A DNA stretch of 32,845 nt, taken from positions 1-32,845 of the forward strand of contig DRQL01000326.1 of the NCBI GenBank assembly GCA_011371465.1. Direction: 5' to 3'. Below, piece after piece: positions 22,015-30,381 of this stretch. The DNA comes from Gammaproteobacteria bacterium. Lineage in GTDB: Bacteria; Pseudomonadota; Gammaproteobacteria; DSM-19610. Both the position numbers and the translations under genes were made by a program. The notes under the pieces are model-generated. The model ran no database searches and was not told the DNA's origin. It saw only the letters and a program-made list of their open reading frames with translations. Positions within the stretch are counted from its first letter, which is position 1; every line of letters starts with the position of its first letter.

Positions 22015-22221
22015 TCAGGTCTGGCCGCCACCGATGGCGCGCACGATCTCGACCCGGTCACCGGCCGCAAAACGGTGTTGCTCAAAATGGCTGCGCGGCA
22101 CGATTTCCTCGTTGACCTCCATGGCCAGGCGCTGGTCCGCCAGGCCGAGGTGCTCGATCAGTTGTGCTGCGTTGATTCCGTCCGGCAGTTGCTCGGGTTT
22201 GCCGTTGATGACAAGTTCCAT
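22015..22221 (-). CDS. thiS: Sulfur carrier protein ThiS with C-terminal extension
   Basis: The 68-residue ubiquitin-like protein begins MELVINGKPEQLPDG and contains the family segment NEEIVPRSHFEQHRFAAGDRVEIV. ThiS is adenylated by ThiF at its C-terminal Gly and then carries the sulfur to ThiG. Here the end reads AIGGGQT, two residues beyond the Gly-Gly that must be terminal for activation. The codons GGT GGC GGC CAG ACC TGA are unambiguous in the window. Either the tail is trimmed or the clade tolerates it. The gene is first in a thiS-thiG operon, divergent from the acyl-CoA ligase (60 bp). Confidence 0.92.
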   Translation of the reverse strand: MELVINGKPEQLPDGINAAQLIEHLGLADQRLAMEVNEEIVPRSHFEQHRFAAGDRVEIVRAIGGGQT

Positions 22222-22281
22222 AGCGCCGCATTCTACCGGAAAAGTTGCAATGGCGTAGATTCCATGCACAAATAGTGACTT

Positions 22282-24102
22282 ATGACCGAATGGCAGGAAG
22301 ACCTGATCACCGCCGAGGCGGCCGGTACACTGGACGGGCTGCTGTTCGAGCGCGTGCACCGCAGCCCCGATGCCGTGGCCTACCGCGACCATGACAAGGC
22401 GAGCGGGCAGTGGCTGGATATCCGCTGGCGGGAAGTGGCCGCGCAGGTGTCGCGCTGGCGCGCGGCGCTGGCCGGTGAGGGCTTCGAGCCGGGTGACCGG
22501 GCTGCGCTCAGCCTGCGCAACTGCGCCGACTGGGTGTACTTCGACCAGGCGGCGCTGGGCGAGGGCCTGGTGTCGGTACCGCTGTACACGGACGACCGGC
22601 CCGATAACGTCGCCTACATCCTGCACGACGCGGCGGTCAGTGTGCTGCTGTTACAGAACCTGCGCCAATGGAAAGCCCTGGTACCGGCGCTCGGTGACAA
22701 CACCACGCTCCAGCGTGTGCTGATCCTGGAGCCGGCTGACGTTGATGAAAAATCAGCCGCAACGGAGGCCGACCCGCGGTTGCGTTTCGTGGAAGACTGG
22801 CTGCCCGCTACCGCGCCCGACGCGCCGCGGCGTGACGGTGATCCGCACGCGCTGGCCTCCATCGTGTATACCTCGGGTACCACCGGACGCCCCAAGGGTG
22901 TAATGCTGAGCCACTACAACATGCTGTCGGTGGCACACGCCGCGGTGGCGGCGGTGGACTGTTACCAGCAGGACCTGTTCCTTTCCTTCCTGCCGCTGTC
23001 GCACACCCTGGAACGGACCGCCGGTTATTACCTGCCCGTCATGGCCGGCGCTACTGTTGCGCACGCGCGTTCGGTGCTCCAGCTCGCCGAGGACCTGGTC
23101 ACCGTCAAGCCTACGGTGATGATCGCCGTGCCGCGTATTTTCGAGCGCGTGCACGGGCGCATCATGGCCCAGCTGGAAAAGAAATCGCCGCTGGCGCGCA
23201 GCCTGTTCCAGGCAGCGGTGCGTATCGGCTGGCAGCACTTCCAGTGGCGCCAGGGCCGGGCGGCCTGGTCGCCGGAGTTATTGCTGAACCCGCTGCTGAG
23301 AAAACTGGTCGGCGACAAGGTGACCGCCAAACTGGGTGGCCGGATGCGTTTTGCCATCAGCGGTGGCGCGGCCTTGCCGCTGCCGGTGGCGCGTGTCTTT
23401 ATCGGGCTGGGGTTGCCGATCCTGCAGGGTTACGGGCTGACCGAGACCAGCCCGGTGATCAGCGTGACACGTGACGGCAACAACGACCCGGCCAGCGTGG
23501 GTGAGCCGCTGCGCGGTATCGAAGTGCGCATTGGTGACAAGGATGAGCTGCTGGTCAAGTCTCCCGGCATCATGCTGGGCTACTGGAACAACCACGCAGC
23601 AACGGCCGAAATGATCGACCCCGACGGCTGGTTGCATACCGGCGATCAGGCGCGCATTGAAAACGGCTGTATCTATATCACCGGGCGCATCAAGGACATC
23701 CTGGTGCTCTCCAATGGTGAAAAGATTCCACCCGGGGACATGGAATCGGCGATCTGCCTCGACCCCCTGTTTGAACAGGCGCTGGTGGTGGGCGAAGGCC
23801 GGCCCTGCCTGGCAGCACTGGTGGTACTGAGTTCGGATCTCTGGTTCGGCTTTGCCAAAGAGCAGGGGCTGGACCCCTTTGCCAGGGAGAGCCTGGAGGA
23901 CAGCCGCCTGCAGAAAAAGGTACTGGTACGGATCCAGCAACAGCTGCACGACTTCCCCGGCTACGCCAGGATTCGTCGCGTGTCGCTGATGCTGGACCCC
24001 TGGACCGTGGAAAACGGTTTGCTCACACCCACGCTGAAAGTGAAACGCGCAAAAGTGATGGACGCATACCGGGAGCAGATCGAAGCGCTCTACGCGCAGT
24101 GA
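22282..24102 (+). CDS. Long-chain fatty acid--CoA ligase (AMP-forming)
   Basis: The 606-residue ANL-superfamily enzyme activates fatty acids by adenylation and CoA transfer. Motifs: the phosphate-binding loop IVYTSGTTGRPKGVMLSH (about 194-211), FLPLSHTLERT, the YGLTETSPVIS adenine-binding motif (about 384-394), GDQARIENGCIYITGRIKDILVLSNGEKIPP (hinge region with TGD) and a C-terminal TPTLKVKR with the catalytic Lys region. It matches the FAA1/long-chain type also found in eukaryotes. There is no signal peptide; it is likely peripheral to the inner membrane. It is convergent with the OmpA gene, 6 bp apart. It could supply acyl-CoA for lipid remodelling together with the isomerase at 14-16 kb, but they are not linked in one operon. 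Confidence 0.93.
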   Translation: MTEWQEDLITAEAAGTLDGLLFERVHRSPDAVAYRDHDKASGQWLDIRWREVAAQVSRWRAALAGEGFEPGDRAALSLRNCADWVYFDQAALGEGLVSVPLYTDDRPDNVAYILHDAAVSVLLLQNLRQWKALVPALGDNTTLQRVLILEPADVDEKSAATEADPRLRFVEDWLPATAPDAPRRDGDPHALASIVYTSGTTGRPKGVMLSHYNMLSVAHAAVAAVDCYQQDLFLSFLPLSHTLERTAGYYLPVMAGATVAHARSVLQLAEDLVTVKPTVMIAVPRIFERVHGRIMAQLEKKSPLARSLFQAAVRIGWQHFQWRQGRAAWSPELLLNPLLRKLVGDKVTAKLGGRMRFAISGGAALPLPVARVFIGLGLPILQGYGLTETSPVISVTRDGNNDPASVGEPLRGIEVRIGDKDELLVKSPGIMLGYWNNHAATAEMIDPDGWLHTGDQARIENGCIYITGRIKDILVLSNGEKIPPGDMESAICLDPLFEQALVVGEGRPCLAALVVLSSDLWFGFAKEQGLDPFARESLEDSRLQKKVLVRIQQQLHDFPGYARIRRVSLMLDPWTVENGLLTPTLKVKRAKVMDAYREQIEALYAQ

Positions 24103-24108
24103 CGACTA

Positions 24109-24831
24109 TCAGGTAATCGGCGTCAGCCGGATTTCCACGCGCCGGTTCAGCGCACGACCTTCCGGTGTCTCGTTGCTGGCGATAGGGGCGTTCTGACCCA
24201 TCCCCAGCGTGTTGATGCGCTGCGGCAGCACTTTCTGGCTCTGCAGGTAGCGCGCCACGCTGCTGGCACGCGCTACGGACAGATTCTGGTTGTACTCAGG
24301 CGTGCCGGTGTTATCGGTATGCCCGATCACGTCGACATAGGTCTTCTCGAACTTGTTGATGACCAGCGCTACCGAGTCCAGCACCTGGTAGAAATCCGCC
24401 GAGATATTGCTCGAATCCGTGGCGAAGGTGACGTTGCCCGGCATGTTCAGGACCAGCGAGTCGCCAACCCGGGTAACGCTGACACCGGTGTTTCGCAACT
24501 GGGCGCGAAGTTCCGCTTCCTCCCGGTCCATGTAGTTACCAACCATACCACCGGCCAGCGCGCCGATCCCGGCGCCGATGAGGACTCCCTTGCGGCTGCC
24601 GCCGGTGAATATGGCCCCGGCGAGTGCGCCTGCCGCGGCGCCGATCCCGGTCCCCTTGGCCGCGTTGCTGGTTTTTTGTTCGCCGGTATAGGGGTCCGTG
24701 GTCTGGCAGCCGGCCAGCACAAACCCGATGGCTGTTGCCAGCACCAGGGTTCGCAGTCTGAATCGTCCGGGCCGGGGGTGTGCACAAATTCCACCTTGAT
24801 GTGAGACATGCTGCTGAAACTGCCTGGTCAT
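24109..24831 (-). CDS. OmpA-family lipoprotein with glycine-zipper domain (YiaD-like)
   Basis: The start at 24831 has AGGAGT 5-9 nt upstream and gives 240 residues. A rather long N-region (about 26 residues) precedes the hydrophobic segment and lipobox LAGC (C42), so a later start is possible though no good one is seen. Next come a glycine-zipper segment (about 58-98: KGTGIGAAAGALAGAIF and GVLIGAGIGALAGGMVG) and an OmpA C-terminal peptidoglycan-binding domain (about 130-235: VIGHTDNTGTPEYNQNLSVARA, NRRVEIRL). It probably anchors the outer membrane to peptidoglycan. It is monocistronic and convergent with the acyl-CoA ligase gene. Confidence 0.92.
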   Translation of the reverse strand: MTRQFQQHVSHQGGICAHPRPGRFRLRTLVLATAIGFVLAGCQTTDPYTGEQKTSNAAKGTGIGAAAGALAGAIFTGGSRKGVLIGAGIGALAGGMVGNYMDREEAELRAQLRNTGVSVTRVGDSLVLNMPGNVTFATDSSNISADFYQVLDSVALVINKFEKTYVDVIGHTDNTGTPEYNQNLSVARASSVARYLQSQKVLPQRINTLGMGQNAPIASNETPEGRALNRRVEIRLTPIT

Positions 24832-24997
24832 AACCACTCCTGTCTTGTCGGTTCGCTGATTGCCTGGAAAATATTGCTGCCCGGGACGCCCGCAACCGGC
24901 AGGTACCCAGACCGGTTGCGTGGGACTATAGCAGAGGCGGTTGCCGGATAGCAGTCGCCCGTGGGGTTGCTTGTCCCGCGTATTTTGCGACCGGCAC

Positions 24998-25025
24998 AAC
25001 GAAAACGGCCACCAGGTGGTGGCCG
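24998..25025 (-). terminator. Intrinsic terminator behind the PEP-CTERM relic
   Basis: On the minus strand CGGCCACC-loop-GGTGGCCG (25025-25006) is followed by TTTTCGTTG (25005-24998). It lies 26 bp after the stop of the C-terminal relic, where the terminator of an intact gene would be. Confidence 0.75.
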
Positions 25026-25051
25026 AATCGGGAAGCATCAAATCGGAATGA

Positions 25052-25125
25052 TTACCGTTTCCTGCGGCGTGCGATCCCGGCCAGACCCGACAGACCGGAG
25101 CCGAACAGCGGTCGGCACTATAATC
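25052..25125 (-). pseudogene. Relic of a PEP-CTERM protein: C-terminal sorting tail only
   Basis: On the minus strand a short frame reads PLFGSGLSGLAGIARRRKR then stop, the hydrophobic helix plus Arg-rich end of PEP-CTERM sorting signals. It is closed upstream by TAG (25120-25118). In the -1 frame just before it the codons read IVPTAV, which is what usually precedes LFGSG in intact proteins (VPTAVWLFGSG). This suggests a small deletion, for example 8 bp between CTGT repeats. No body of the gene remains; tRNA-Gly lies about 100 bp away on the other strand. The rest of the 396-bp gap (24832-25227) holds the relic's terminator and the tRNA promoter only. Confidence 0.7.
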
Positions 25126-25177
25126 CGGGATGCGCGCCAGCGGTAGTTGGTTTTTCCCCGCCAGACAGAGAAGCAGG

Positions 25178-25207
25178 GTGACAGTCCGGTACGGTGAGTT
25201 GTAGAAT
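25178..25207 (+). promoter_or_regulatory. Promoter of tRNA-Gly
   Basis: GTGACA (25178-25183, 5/6 to the -35 consensus) and TAGAAT (25202-25207, 5/6 to the -10) are 18 bp apart and followed by a GC-rich discriminator, as is usual for stable RNA genes. The tRNA begins 20 bp later. Confidence 0.6.
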
Positions 25208-25227
25208 CGCTGGGATTTTGACGTGCG

Positions 25228-25301
25228 GCGGGTGTAGTTCAATGGTAGAACTGGAGCTTCCCAAGCTTCAAACGTGGGTTCGATTCCCATCACCCGCTCC
25301 A
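25228..25301 (+). tRNA. tRNA-Gly (anticodon CCC)
   Basis: A 74-nt cloverleaf: acceptor GCGGGTG/CACCCGC, D-arm with AATGGTAGAA, anticodon stem GGAGC/GCTTC (one G-U) around loop TTCCCAA, T-arm GTGGG-TTCGATT-CCCAT, discriminator T and an encoded CCA. It strongly resembles the E. coli glyU product. It reads GGG codons. Confidence 0.97.
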
Positions 25302-25353
25302 TATTTTTCCATCGGCACAGATCCGCTAACCTCTTAAATAAAAAGGCATCAAG

Positions 25354-27441
25354 ATGGGCAAACTGTTACGGCTGGTTGTTTTTGCGCTGGGTGGACTGGT
25401 ACTGCTGATCGTTGCAGCGGCCATCATTCTGCCCCTGGTGGTGGACCCCAACGACTTCAAGAGCGAGATTGCCTCGGCGGTGGAGGCAAAGACCGGCCGT
25501 ACCCTGACCATGGAAGGCGATATCGGCCTGTCGGTATTCCCCTGGCTGGGGCTGGATATCGGGCCGGTGTCGCTGTCCAACGCGAAAGGGTTTTCACAAC
25601 GACCCTTTGCCAGTATGAAGGCCGTCCAGGTGCGCATCAAGCTGCTGCCCCTGCTGAGCAAGCAGGTGGAGATGGATACCGTGGTATTGCGGGGCCTGAA
25701 CCTCTCCCTGGAAACTGATCGGACCGGCAAGACCAACTGGAGTGACCTGGCGGGTGCGGCCGGGTCGGAAGAGGCGCCCCCCGCTGCAGAGGAGCAACCT
25801 GCATCGGCTGGCGAAGTCGCTTTGACGGGGTTGGCGATCGGGGGGGTCGAGATTACGGATGCCGGGGTGATCTGGGACGATCAGCAGGCGGGCGCTCATT
25901 ATGAAATCGATGGACTGAACCTGCGTACCGGCGCCATCGAACCAGGTGAGGCGGTACCGGTGGAGCTGGGGCTGGTGGTGGATTCGGAGCAACCGGCTAT
26001 ATCCGGCCCGGTGAATTTTAAAGCGACCGTGGCCCTGTCGGAAGACGGACAGACGATCCGGCTTAGCGACGCGCGGCTGACAACGGCGCTGGACGGTGAT
26101 GGCCTGCCCGGTGGCGAGCTGAAATCGGAGCTGGGATTCAACAGCGCACTGGACCTCAAGGCGCAGACACTGGCAGTGACTGACCTGTTGTTGCAGGCGA
26201 TGGGGCTACAGGTCGAAGGGGAACTGAACGGTTCGAAAGTCCTGGACGACCCCGCATTCAGTGGCGTGATCCGGGTGGCGGAGTTCGTGCCCAGGGAGGT
26301 AATGAAAAAGCTGGGTTTACCGCCGCTGGACGTGGCGGATGCCAGTGTGCTGGGCAAGGCGGACGCGCAGCTGGAGCTGCAGGCCACCACGGACAGCGCC
26401 CGGCTGGACAAGCTGCGGTTCCGGCTGGATGACTCCACCCTGGACGGCAATCTGGCGGTCAGCCATTTTGCCAGACCGGCGATTCGCTTTGACCTGCAAC
26501 TCGACCGCATCGATGTAGACCGCTACCTGCCCGCCGGTAGCGATGCGCCACCGGTTCCGCCTCCCGCCGCGGCGGCGGCCGGTGCGCAGATGATCCCGGT
26601 GGATACCCTGCGTGAACTGGACGTGGAGGGCGAGCTGAAAATCGGCCAGCTGAAAGTCTCCGGCCTGCGCAGCTCGGACATCCGCATGAAACTGACGGCA
26701 AAAAGCGGGGTGGTGCGCGTACACCCGGCCAGCGCCAGCATGTACGAAGGGCAATACAAGGGGGATATCAAGCTCGATGTACGCGGCCAGCAGCCAAAAA
26801 TTTTCATGGACGAACACCTGTCCGGTATCGAGGTCGGGCCGCTGCTCAAGGACCTGAGCGGCAAGGAAACCCTGTCCGGGAAAACACAGGCCAATGCCAA
26901 ACTGACCGCTTCCGGACAGACGCCGGAACAGTTTACCAAAACGCTGAACGGCAAGGTTGATTTCAAATTCACCGACGGTGCTGTGCAGGGGTTCAACCTT
27001 GCTGCCATGATCCGCAAGGCGCAGGCAAAACTGGAAGGCAAGCCGGTGCCGCCCGACAGCGGGCCTAATCAGACGGATTTCTCCAGCCTGTCGGGCAGCG
27101 CGAATATCACCAACGGTGTGATCCGTAACCGTGACCTGATGGCCATGAGCCCGCTGCTGCGCGTGCAGGGTACGGGCGACATCGACCTGCCCAGGGAATC
27201 ACTGGACTATACGGTGACCGCCAAGGTGGTAGGCAGCCTGGAAGGGCAGGGCGGCAAAGGCGCGGTCGACCTGAAAGGGCTTGAGGTGCCGGTGCGGCTG
27301 AGCGGGACCTTCGCCAAACCCGAATACCGGGTAGAGCTGGACAAGGTACTTAAAAAGAAAGCAGAAAAGAAGATCAGGAAGAAGCTGGACAAGGCACTGG
27401 AAAAGAACTTCGGTGACAAGTTCAAGGGGATCCTTGACTAG
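25354..27441 (+). CDS. AsmA family protein
   Basis: The 695-residue protein has an N-terminal membrane helix (residues 5-29) and a long periplasmic beta-rich body. The N-terminal AsmA signature VVDPNDFKSEIASAVEAKTGRTLTMEGDIGLSVFPWLGLDIGPVSLSN and the C-terminal domain (GKVDFKFTDGAVQGFNLAAMIRKAQ, then LSGSANITNGVIRNRDLMAMSPLLRVQGTGDIDL) are clear. AsmA-like proteins are bridge-type lipid-transfer or outer-membrane assembly factors. An Ala/Pro linker is present near 398-411. The tail is very Lys-rich (VLKKKAEKKIRKKLDK). The SRPBCC gene starts directly after its stop, so the two are co-transcribed. Confidence 0.93.
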   Translation: MGKLLRLVVFALGGLVLLIVAAAIILPLVVDPNDFKSEIASAVEAKTGRTLTMEGDIGLSVFPWLGLDIGPVSLSNAKGFSQRPFASMKAVQVRIKLLPLLSKQVEMDTVVLRGLNLSLETDRTGKTNWSDLAGAAGSEEAPPAAEEQPASAGEVALTGLAIGGVEITDAGVIWDDQQAGAHYEIDGLNLRTGAIEPGEAVPVELGLVVDSEQPAISGPVNFKATVALSEDGQTIRLSDARLTTALDGDGLPGGELKSELGFNSALDLKAQTLAVTDLLLQAMGLQVEGELNGSKVLDDPAFSGVIRVAEFVPREVMKKLGLPPLDVADASVLGKADAQLELQATTDSARLDKLRFRLDDSTLDGNLAVSHFARPAIRFDLQLDRIDVDRYLPAGSDAPPVPPPAAAAAGAQMIPVDTLRELDVEGELKIGQLKVSGLRSSDIRMKLTAKSGVVRVHPASASMYEGQYKGDIKLDVRGQQPKIFMDEHLSGIEVGPLLKDLSGKETLSGKTQANAKLTASGQTPEQFTKTLNGKVDFKFTDGAVQGFNLAAMIRKAQAKLEGKPVPPDSGPNQTDFSSLSGSANITNGVIRNRDLMAMSPLLRVQGTGDIDLPRESLDYTVTAKVVGSLEGQGGKGAVDLKGLEVPVRLSGTFAKPEYRVELDKVLKKKAEKKIRKKLDKALEKNFGDKFKGILD

Positions 27442-28014
27442 ATGAGATTGCCGGGCCTGGTGGCCGGCCTGCTGGTTGGCGTGGCTGTCCATGCCGGCCA
27501 GGTTCATGTTGCGTCCGTATCCCACCAGAGTGGCAGTTACCTGGTCGAGGTGGACACCCTGGTCCAGGTGAACGAGCACCGGGCGCGTGCCCTGCTGACC
27601 GATTACAGTCACCTGGAACGTGTGAATCCCGCCATCGAGGTCAGCGAGATCCTGCTCACCCGGGGACCGGGGGATTACCGGGTGCGCACAGTCACCCACG
27701 CCTGCATCTGGTTCTACTGCCGGCGGCTGCGCCAGGTACAGGATGTCATCGAGTCGCAGGACGGTACGGTAACGGCGCTGGTCGTTCCCGAACTCAGCGA
27801 TTTTCGCTACGGTTACGCGCGACTGAACCTGTGGCAGGAGGCGGACGGCACGCGCATCCTGATTCGTGCCGAGGTGGAGCCGGATTTCTGGATCCCGCCG
27901 CTGATCGGCCCCTGGCTGATCAAGCGCAAGCTGCTGTCAGAGACCCTGGAGACCGTGGGACGGCTCGAGCAACTGGCGAAAACGACGTCGGTATCGCACA
28001 ATGAGCAACCCTGA
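27442..28014 (+). CDS. Exported SRPBCC (START-like) family protein
   Basis: The 190-residue protein starts at the base after the AsmA stop (TAGATG). A short signal peptide (about residues 1-18, ending VAVHAG) is followed by an SRPBCC ligand-binding fold: VEVDTLVQVNEHRARALLTDYSHLERVNPAIEVSEIL, then a C-terminal helix IGPWLIKRKLLSETLETVGRLEQLA. The fold binds lipids or other hydrophobic ligands. Two Cys in THACIWFYCRR could form a disulfide in the periplasm. Being coupled to an AsmA-type lipid-transfer protein, it may handle the same ligand; that is inference. Confidence 0.85.
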   Translation: MRLPGLVAGLLVGVAVHAGQVHVASVSHQSGSYLVEVDTLVQVNEHRARALLTDYSHLERVNPAIEVSEILLTRGPGDYRVRTVTHACIWFYCRRLRQVQDVIESQDGTVTALVVPELSDFRYGYARLNLWQEADGTRILIRAEVEPDFWIPPLIGPWLIKRKLLSETLETVGRLEQLAKTTSVSHNEQP

Positions 28015-28053
28015 AACGGCCGATCTGACGGTCAGGCGAGATTGAGACAAGGC

Positions 28054-29331
28054 ATGCGTACTGTAGAAGAAACAAGAATAGGTGTAGTAGGTCTGGGCTA
28101 TGTGGGACTGCCGCTGGCCGTGGAGTTCGGCAAAAAGATGCCAGTGGTTGGTTTTGATATTAACTCCAGCCGGGTCAGTGAGTTGAAGTCCGGCAGGGAC
28201 AGTACACTGGAGGTCAGCGAGGCGGAACTGAAAGAAGCCGGCTGTCTTGAGTATACCGACCAGGTCGATGAACTCAGGTCGTGTAACGTTTTCATCGTCA
28301 CGGTTCCTACGCCCATCGATCGTTACAAACGCCCTGATCTTTCTCCCCTGGAGTCCGCCAGTCGCATGCTGGGGAAAATACTGAAGCAGGAAGACGTGGT
28401 GATTTTTGAGTCAACGGTGTACCCGGGGGCGACGGAAGAAGTTTGTGTGCCGATTATGGAGTCCGAATCCGGTTTGACCTTCAACAGGGATTTTTTTGCG
28501 GGCTACAGTCCGGAACGCATTAACCCGGGTGACAAGGAACACCGGGTAACCAGTATCCTGAAGGTGACGTCCGGCTCGACGCCGGAGGCCGCCGATTTTG
28601 TCGATGCACTGTATCGCGAGGTTATTAGCGCGGGTACCCACAAGGCCAGCAGTATACGGGTTGCCGAAGCAGCCAAGGTGATCGAGAACACGCAACGTGA
28701 CGTCAACATTGCATTGATCAACGAACTGGCGCTGATTTTCAACAGGCTGGACATCGATACCATTGAAGTGCTGGAAGCAGCGGGCACCAAGTGGAACTTT
28801 TTGCCTTTCCGCCCCGGCCTGGTGGGCGGACATTGTATCGGTGTTGATCCCTATTATCTGACACACAAGGCCCAGGAAATAGGTTATCACCCGGAGGTGA
28901 TTCTTGCCGGGCGGCGTATCAATGACAGCATGGGTGCCTACGTGGCCGGGCAGGTATTCAAGCTGATGAATCGTTCGCATATAAAGGTGTGCGATTCACG
29001 AGTGCTGGTGATGGGGCTGACCTTCAAGGAGAATTGCCCCGATCTGCGCAACACGCGGGTAATAGATATCCTTGAAGAACTGCAGAGTTACAATATTAGT
29101 GTCGATGTCTATGATCCGTGGGTCGATGCCGATGAGGCCGAGAGCGCGTATGGTGTAAGGCCGCTGGAGCAGCCTGAAAAAAATACCTATGATGCTGTTG
29201 TGCTGGCGGTAGCTCATGATCAGTTCCGGGATATGGGTGTTTCCGGTATTCGGTCCTTTGGCAAGGCAGCCAGCATAATCTACGATGTAAAGCACCTCCT
29301 GCCGGTCGATGATGTTGACGGCCGGCTGTAA
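28054..29331 (+). CDS. Nucleotide sugar dehydrogenase, TviB/WbpO-like (UDP-HexNAc 6-dehydrogenase)
   Basis: The ATG at 28054 is preferred over the in-frame TTG at 28042, giving 425 residues. The NAD-binding motif GVVGLGYVGLPLAVEFG is near the N-terminus. Active-site segments are VIFESTVYPGATEEVCVPIME, YSPERINPGDKEH, AEAAKVIENTQRDVNIALINELA and the catalytic Cys in GLVGGHCIGVDPYYL. The ERINPGDK segment and overall match favour UDP-N-acetylglucosamine/galactosamine 6-dehydrogenases (TviB, WbpO) over UDP-glucose dehydrogenase. It would make UDP-HexNAc uronic acid for a surface polysaccharide. The following gene encodes the epimerase; the two look AT-richer than their neighbours. Confidence 0.9.
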   Translation: MRTVEETRIGVVGLGYVGLPLAVEFGKKMPVVGFDINSSRVSELKSGRDSTLEVSEAELKEAGCLEYTDQVDELRSCNVFIVTVPTPIDRYKRPDLSPLESASRMLGKILKQEDVVIFESTVYPGATEEVCVPIMESESGLTFNRDFFAGYSPERINPGDKEHRVTSILKVTSGSTPEAADFVDALYREVISAGTHKASSIRVAEAAKVIENTQRDVNIALINELALIFNRLDIDTIEVLEAAGTKWNFLPFRPGLVGGHCIGVDPYYLTHKAQEIGYHPEVILAGRRINDSMGAYVAGQVFKLMNRSHIKVCDSRVLVMGLTFKENCPDLRNTRVIDILEELQSYNISVDVYDPWVDADEAESAYGVRPLEQPEKNTYDAVVLAVAHDQFRDMGVSGIRSFGKAASIIYDVKHLLPVDDVDGRL

Positions 29332-29361
29332 GATTTTGAATCCATTTTCCGGGAAAATTAA

Positions 29362-30378
29362 ATGAAAGTTCTGATCACCGGCGCAGCCGGTTTTATTGGC
29401 AACAACCTGGCGCTCCGCTTGCTGGAGCGCGGTGACGAAGTCATCGGTATCGATAACCTGAATGATTACTACGACCCGACACTAAAACAGGCGCGGCTGG
29501 CACGCGTGGCTGATAACCCGGCTTTTGTCGACGTGCGCATGGATCTGGAAGATCGGGATGGCATTGCCGCAGTATTCAAAGAGCACAGGCCCGAACGCGT
29601 GGTTAACCTGGCTGCGCAGGCAGGTGTGCGCTACTCGCTGGAGAATCCGCATTCGTACATAGATACCAATATCGTTGGCTTCATGAATATCCTTGAAGGA
29701 TGCCGCTATAACGATGTCGAGCACCTGGTATATGCTTCCAGCAGTTCTGTGTATGGTTCCAATACCAACATGCCCTTTTCTGTGCACGACAATGTTGATC
29801 ACCCGGTCAGCATTTATGCGGCCACCAAGAAGGCCAATGAATTGATGGCGCATACGTACAGTCACCTGTATCGCCTGCCCACCACCGGGTTGCGCTTTTT
29901 CACGGTTTATGGACCGTGGGGGCGCCCTGACATGGCGCTGTTCCTGTTTACCCGAAAGATACTTGCCGGCGAACCGATCGATGTATTCAACTATGGAAAA
30001 CATCGTCGTGACTTCACCTATATCGATGATATCGTTGAGGGGGTCATTCGGACGCTTGACCGGGTAGCGGAGCCCAATCCGTCCTGGAGTGGCGATGCGC
30101 CCGATTCGGCCAGCAGCACAGCGCCATACCGCCTGTACAATATTGGTAACAACCAGCCGATTGAGCTGATGCATTACATCGAGGTGCTGGAAGACTGCCT
30201 GGGGAAAAAAGCGGAGAAAAATATGCTGCCGCTGCAGGCAGGCGATGTTCCTGATACCTATGCCAATGTGCAGGATTTGATTAATGATACCGGTTACAAG
30301 CCGGATATGTCGGTTGAAACCGGTGTAGCCAACTTTGTTGACTGGTACAAGGAATACTACGGGATAGCCACGACCTGA
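29362..30378 (+). CDS. UDP-sugar 4-epimerase, UDP-glucuronate 4-epimerase-like
   Basis: The 338-residue short-chain dehydrogenase-fold enzyme has the extended-SDR motif GAAGFIGNNLALRLL (7-21), the catalytic ASSSSVYG and YAATKK (Tyr-x3-Lys), and the sugar-binding LRFFTVYGPWGRPDMALFLFTRKILAGEPI. The RPDMA segment and FNYGKHRRDFTYIDDIVEG match UDP-glucuronate 4-epimerases (CapI/LpsL class). With the upstream dehydrogenase it would yield a galacturonate-type UDP sugar. It lies 30 bp downstream of the dehydrogenase, with GGGAAA before its ATG. No glycosyltransferase or flippase gene is in the window, so the product must be used elsewhere. Confidence 0.92.
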   Translation: MKVLITGAAGFIGNNLALRLLERGDEVIGIDNLNDYYDPTLKQARLARVADNPAFVDVRMDLEDRDGIAAVFKEHRPERVVNLAAQAGVRYSLENPHSYIDTNIVGFMNILEGCRYNDVEHLVYASSSSVYGSNTNMPFSVHDNVDHPVSIYAATKKANELMAHTYSHLYRLPTTGLRFFTVYGPWGRPDMALFLFTRKILAGEPIDVFNYGKHRRDFTYIDDIVEGVIRTLDRVAEPNPSWSGDAPDSASSTAPYRLYNIGNNQPIELMHYIEVLEDCLGKKAEKNMLPLQAGDVPDTYANVQDLINDTGYKPDMSVETGVANFVDWYKEYYGIATT

Positions 30379-30381
30379 ACA

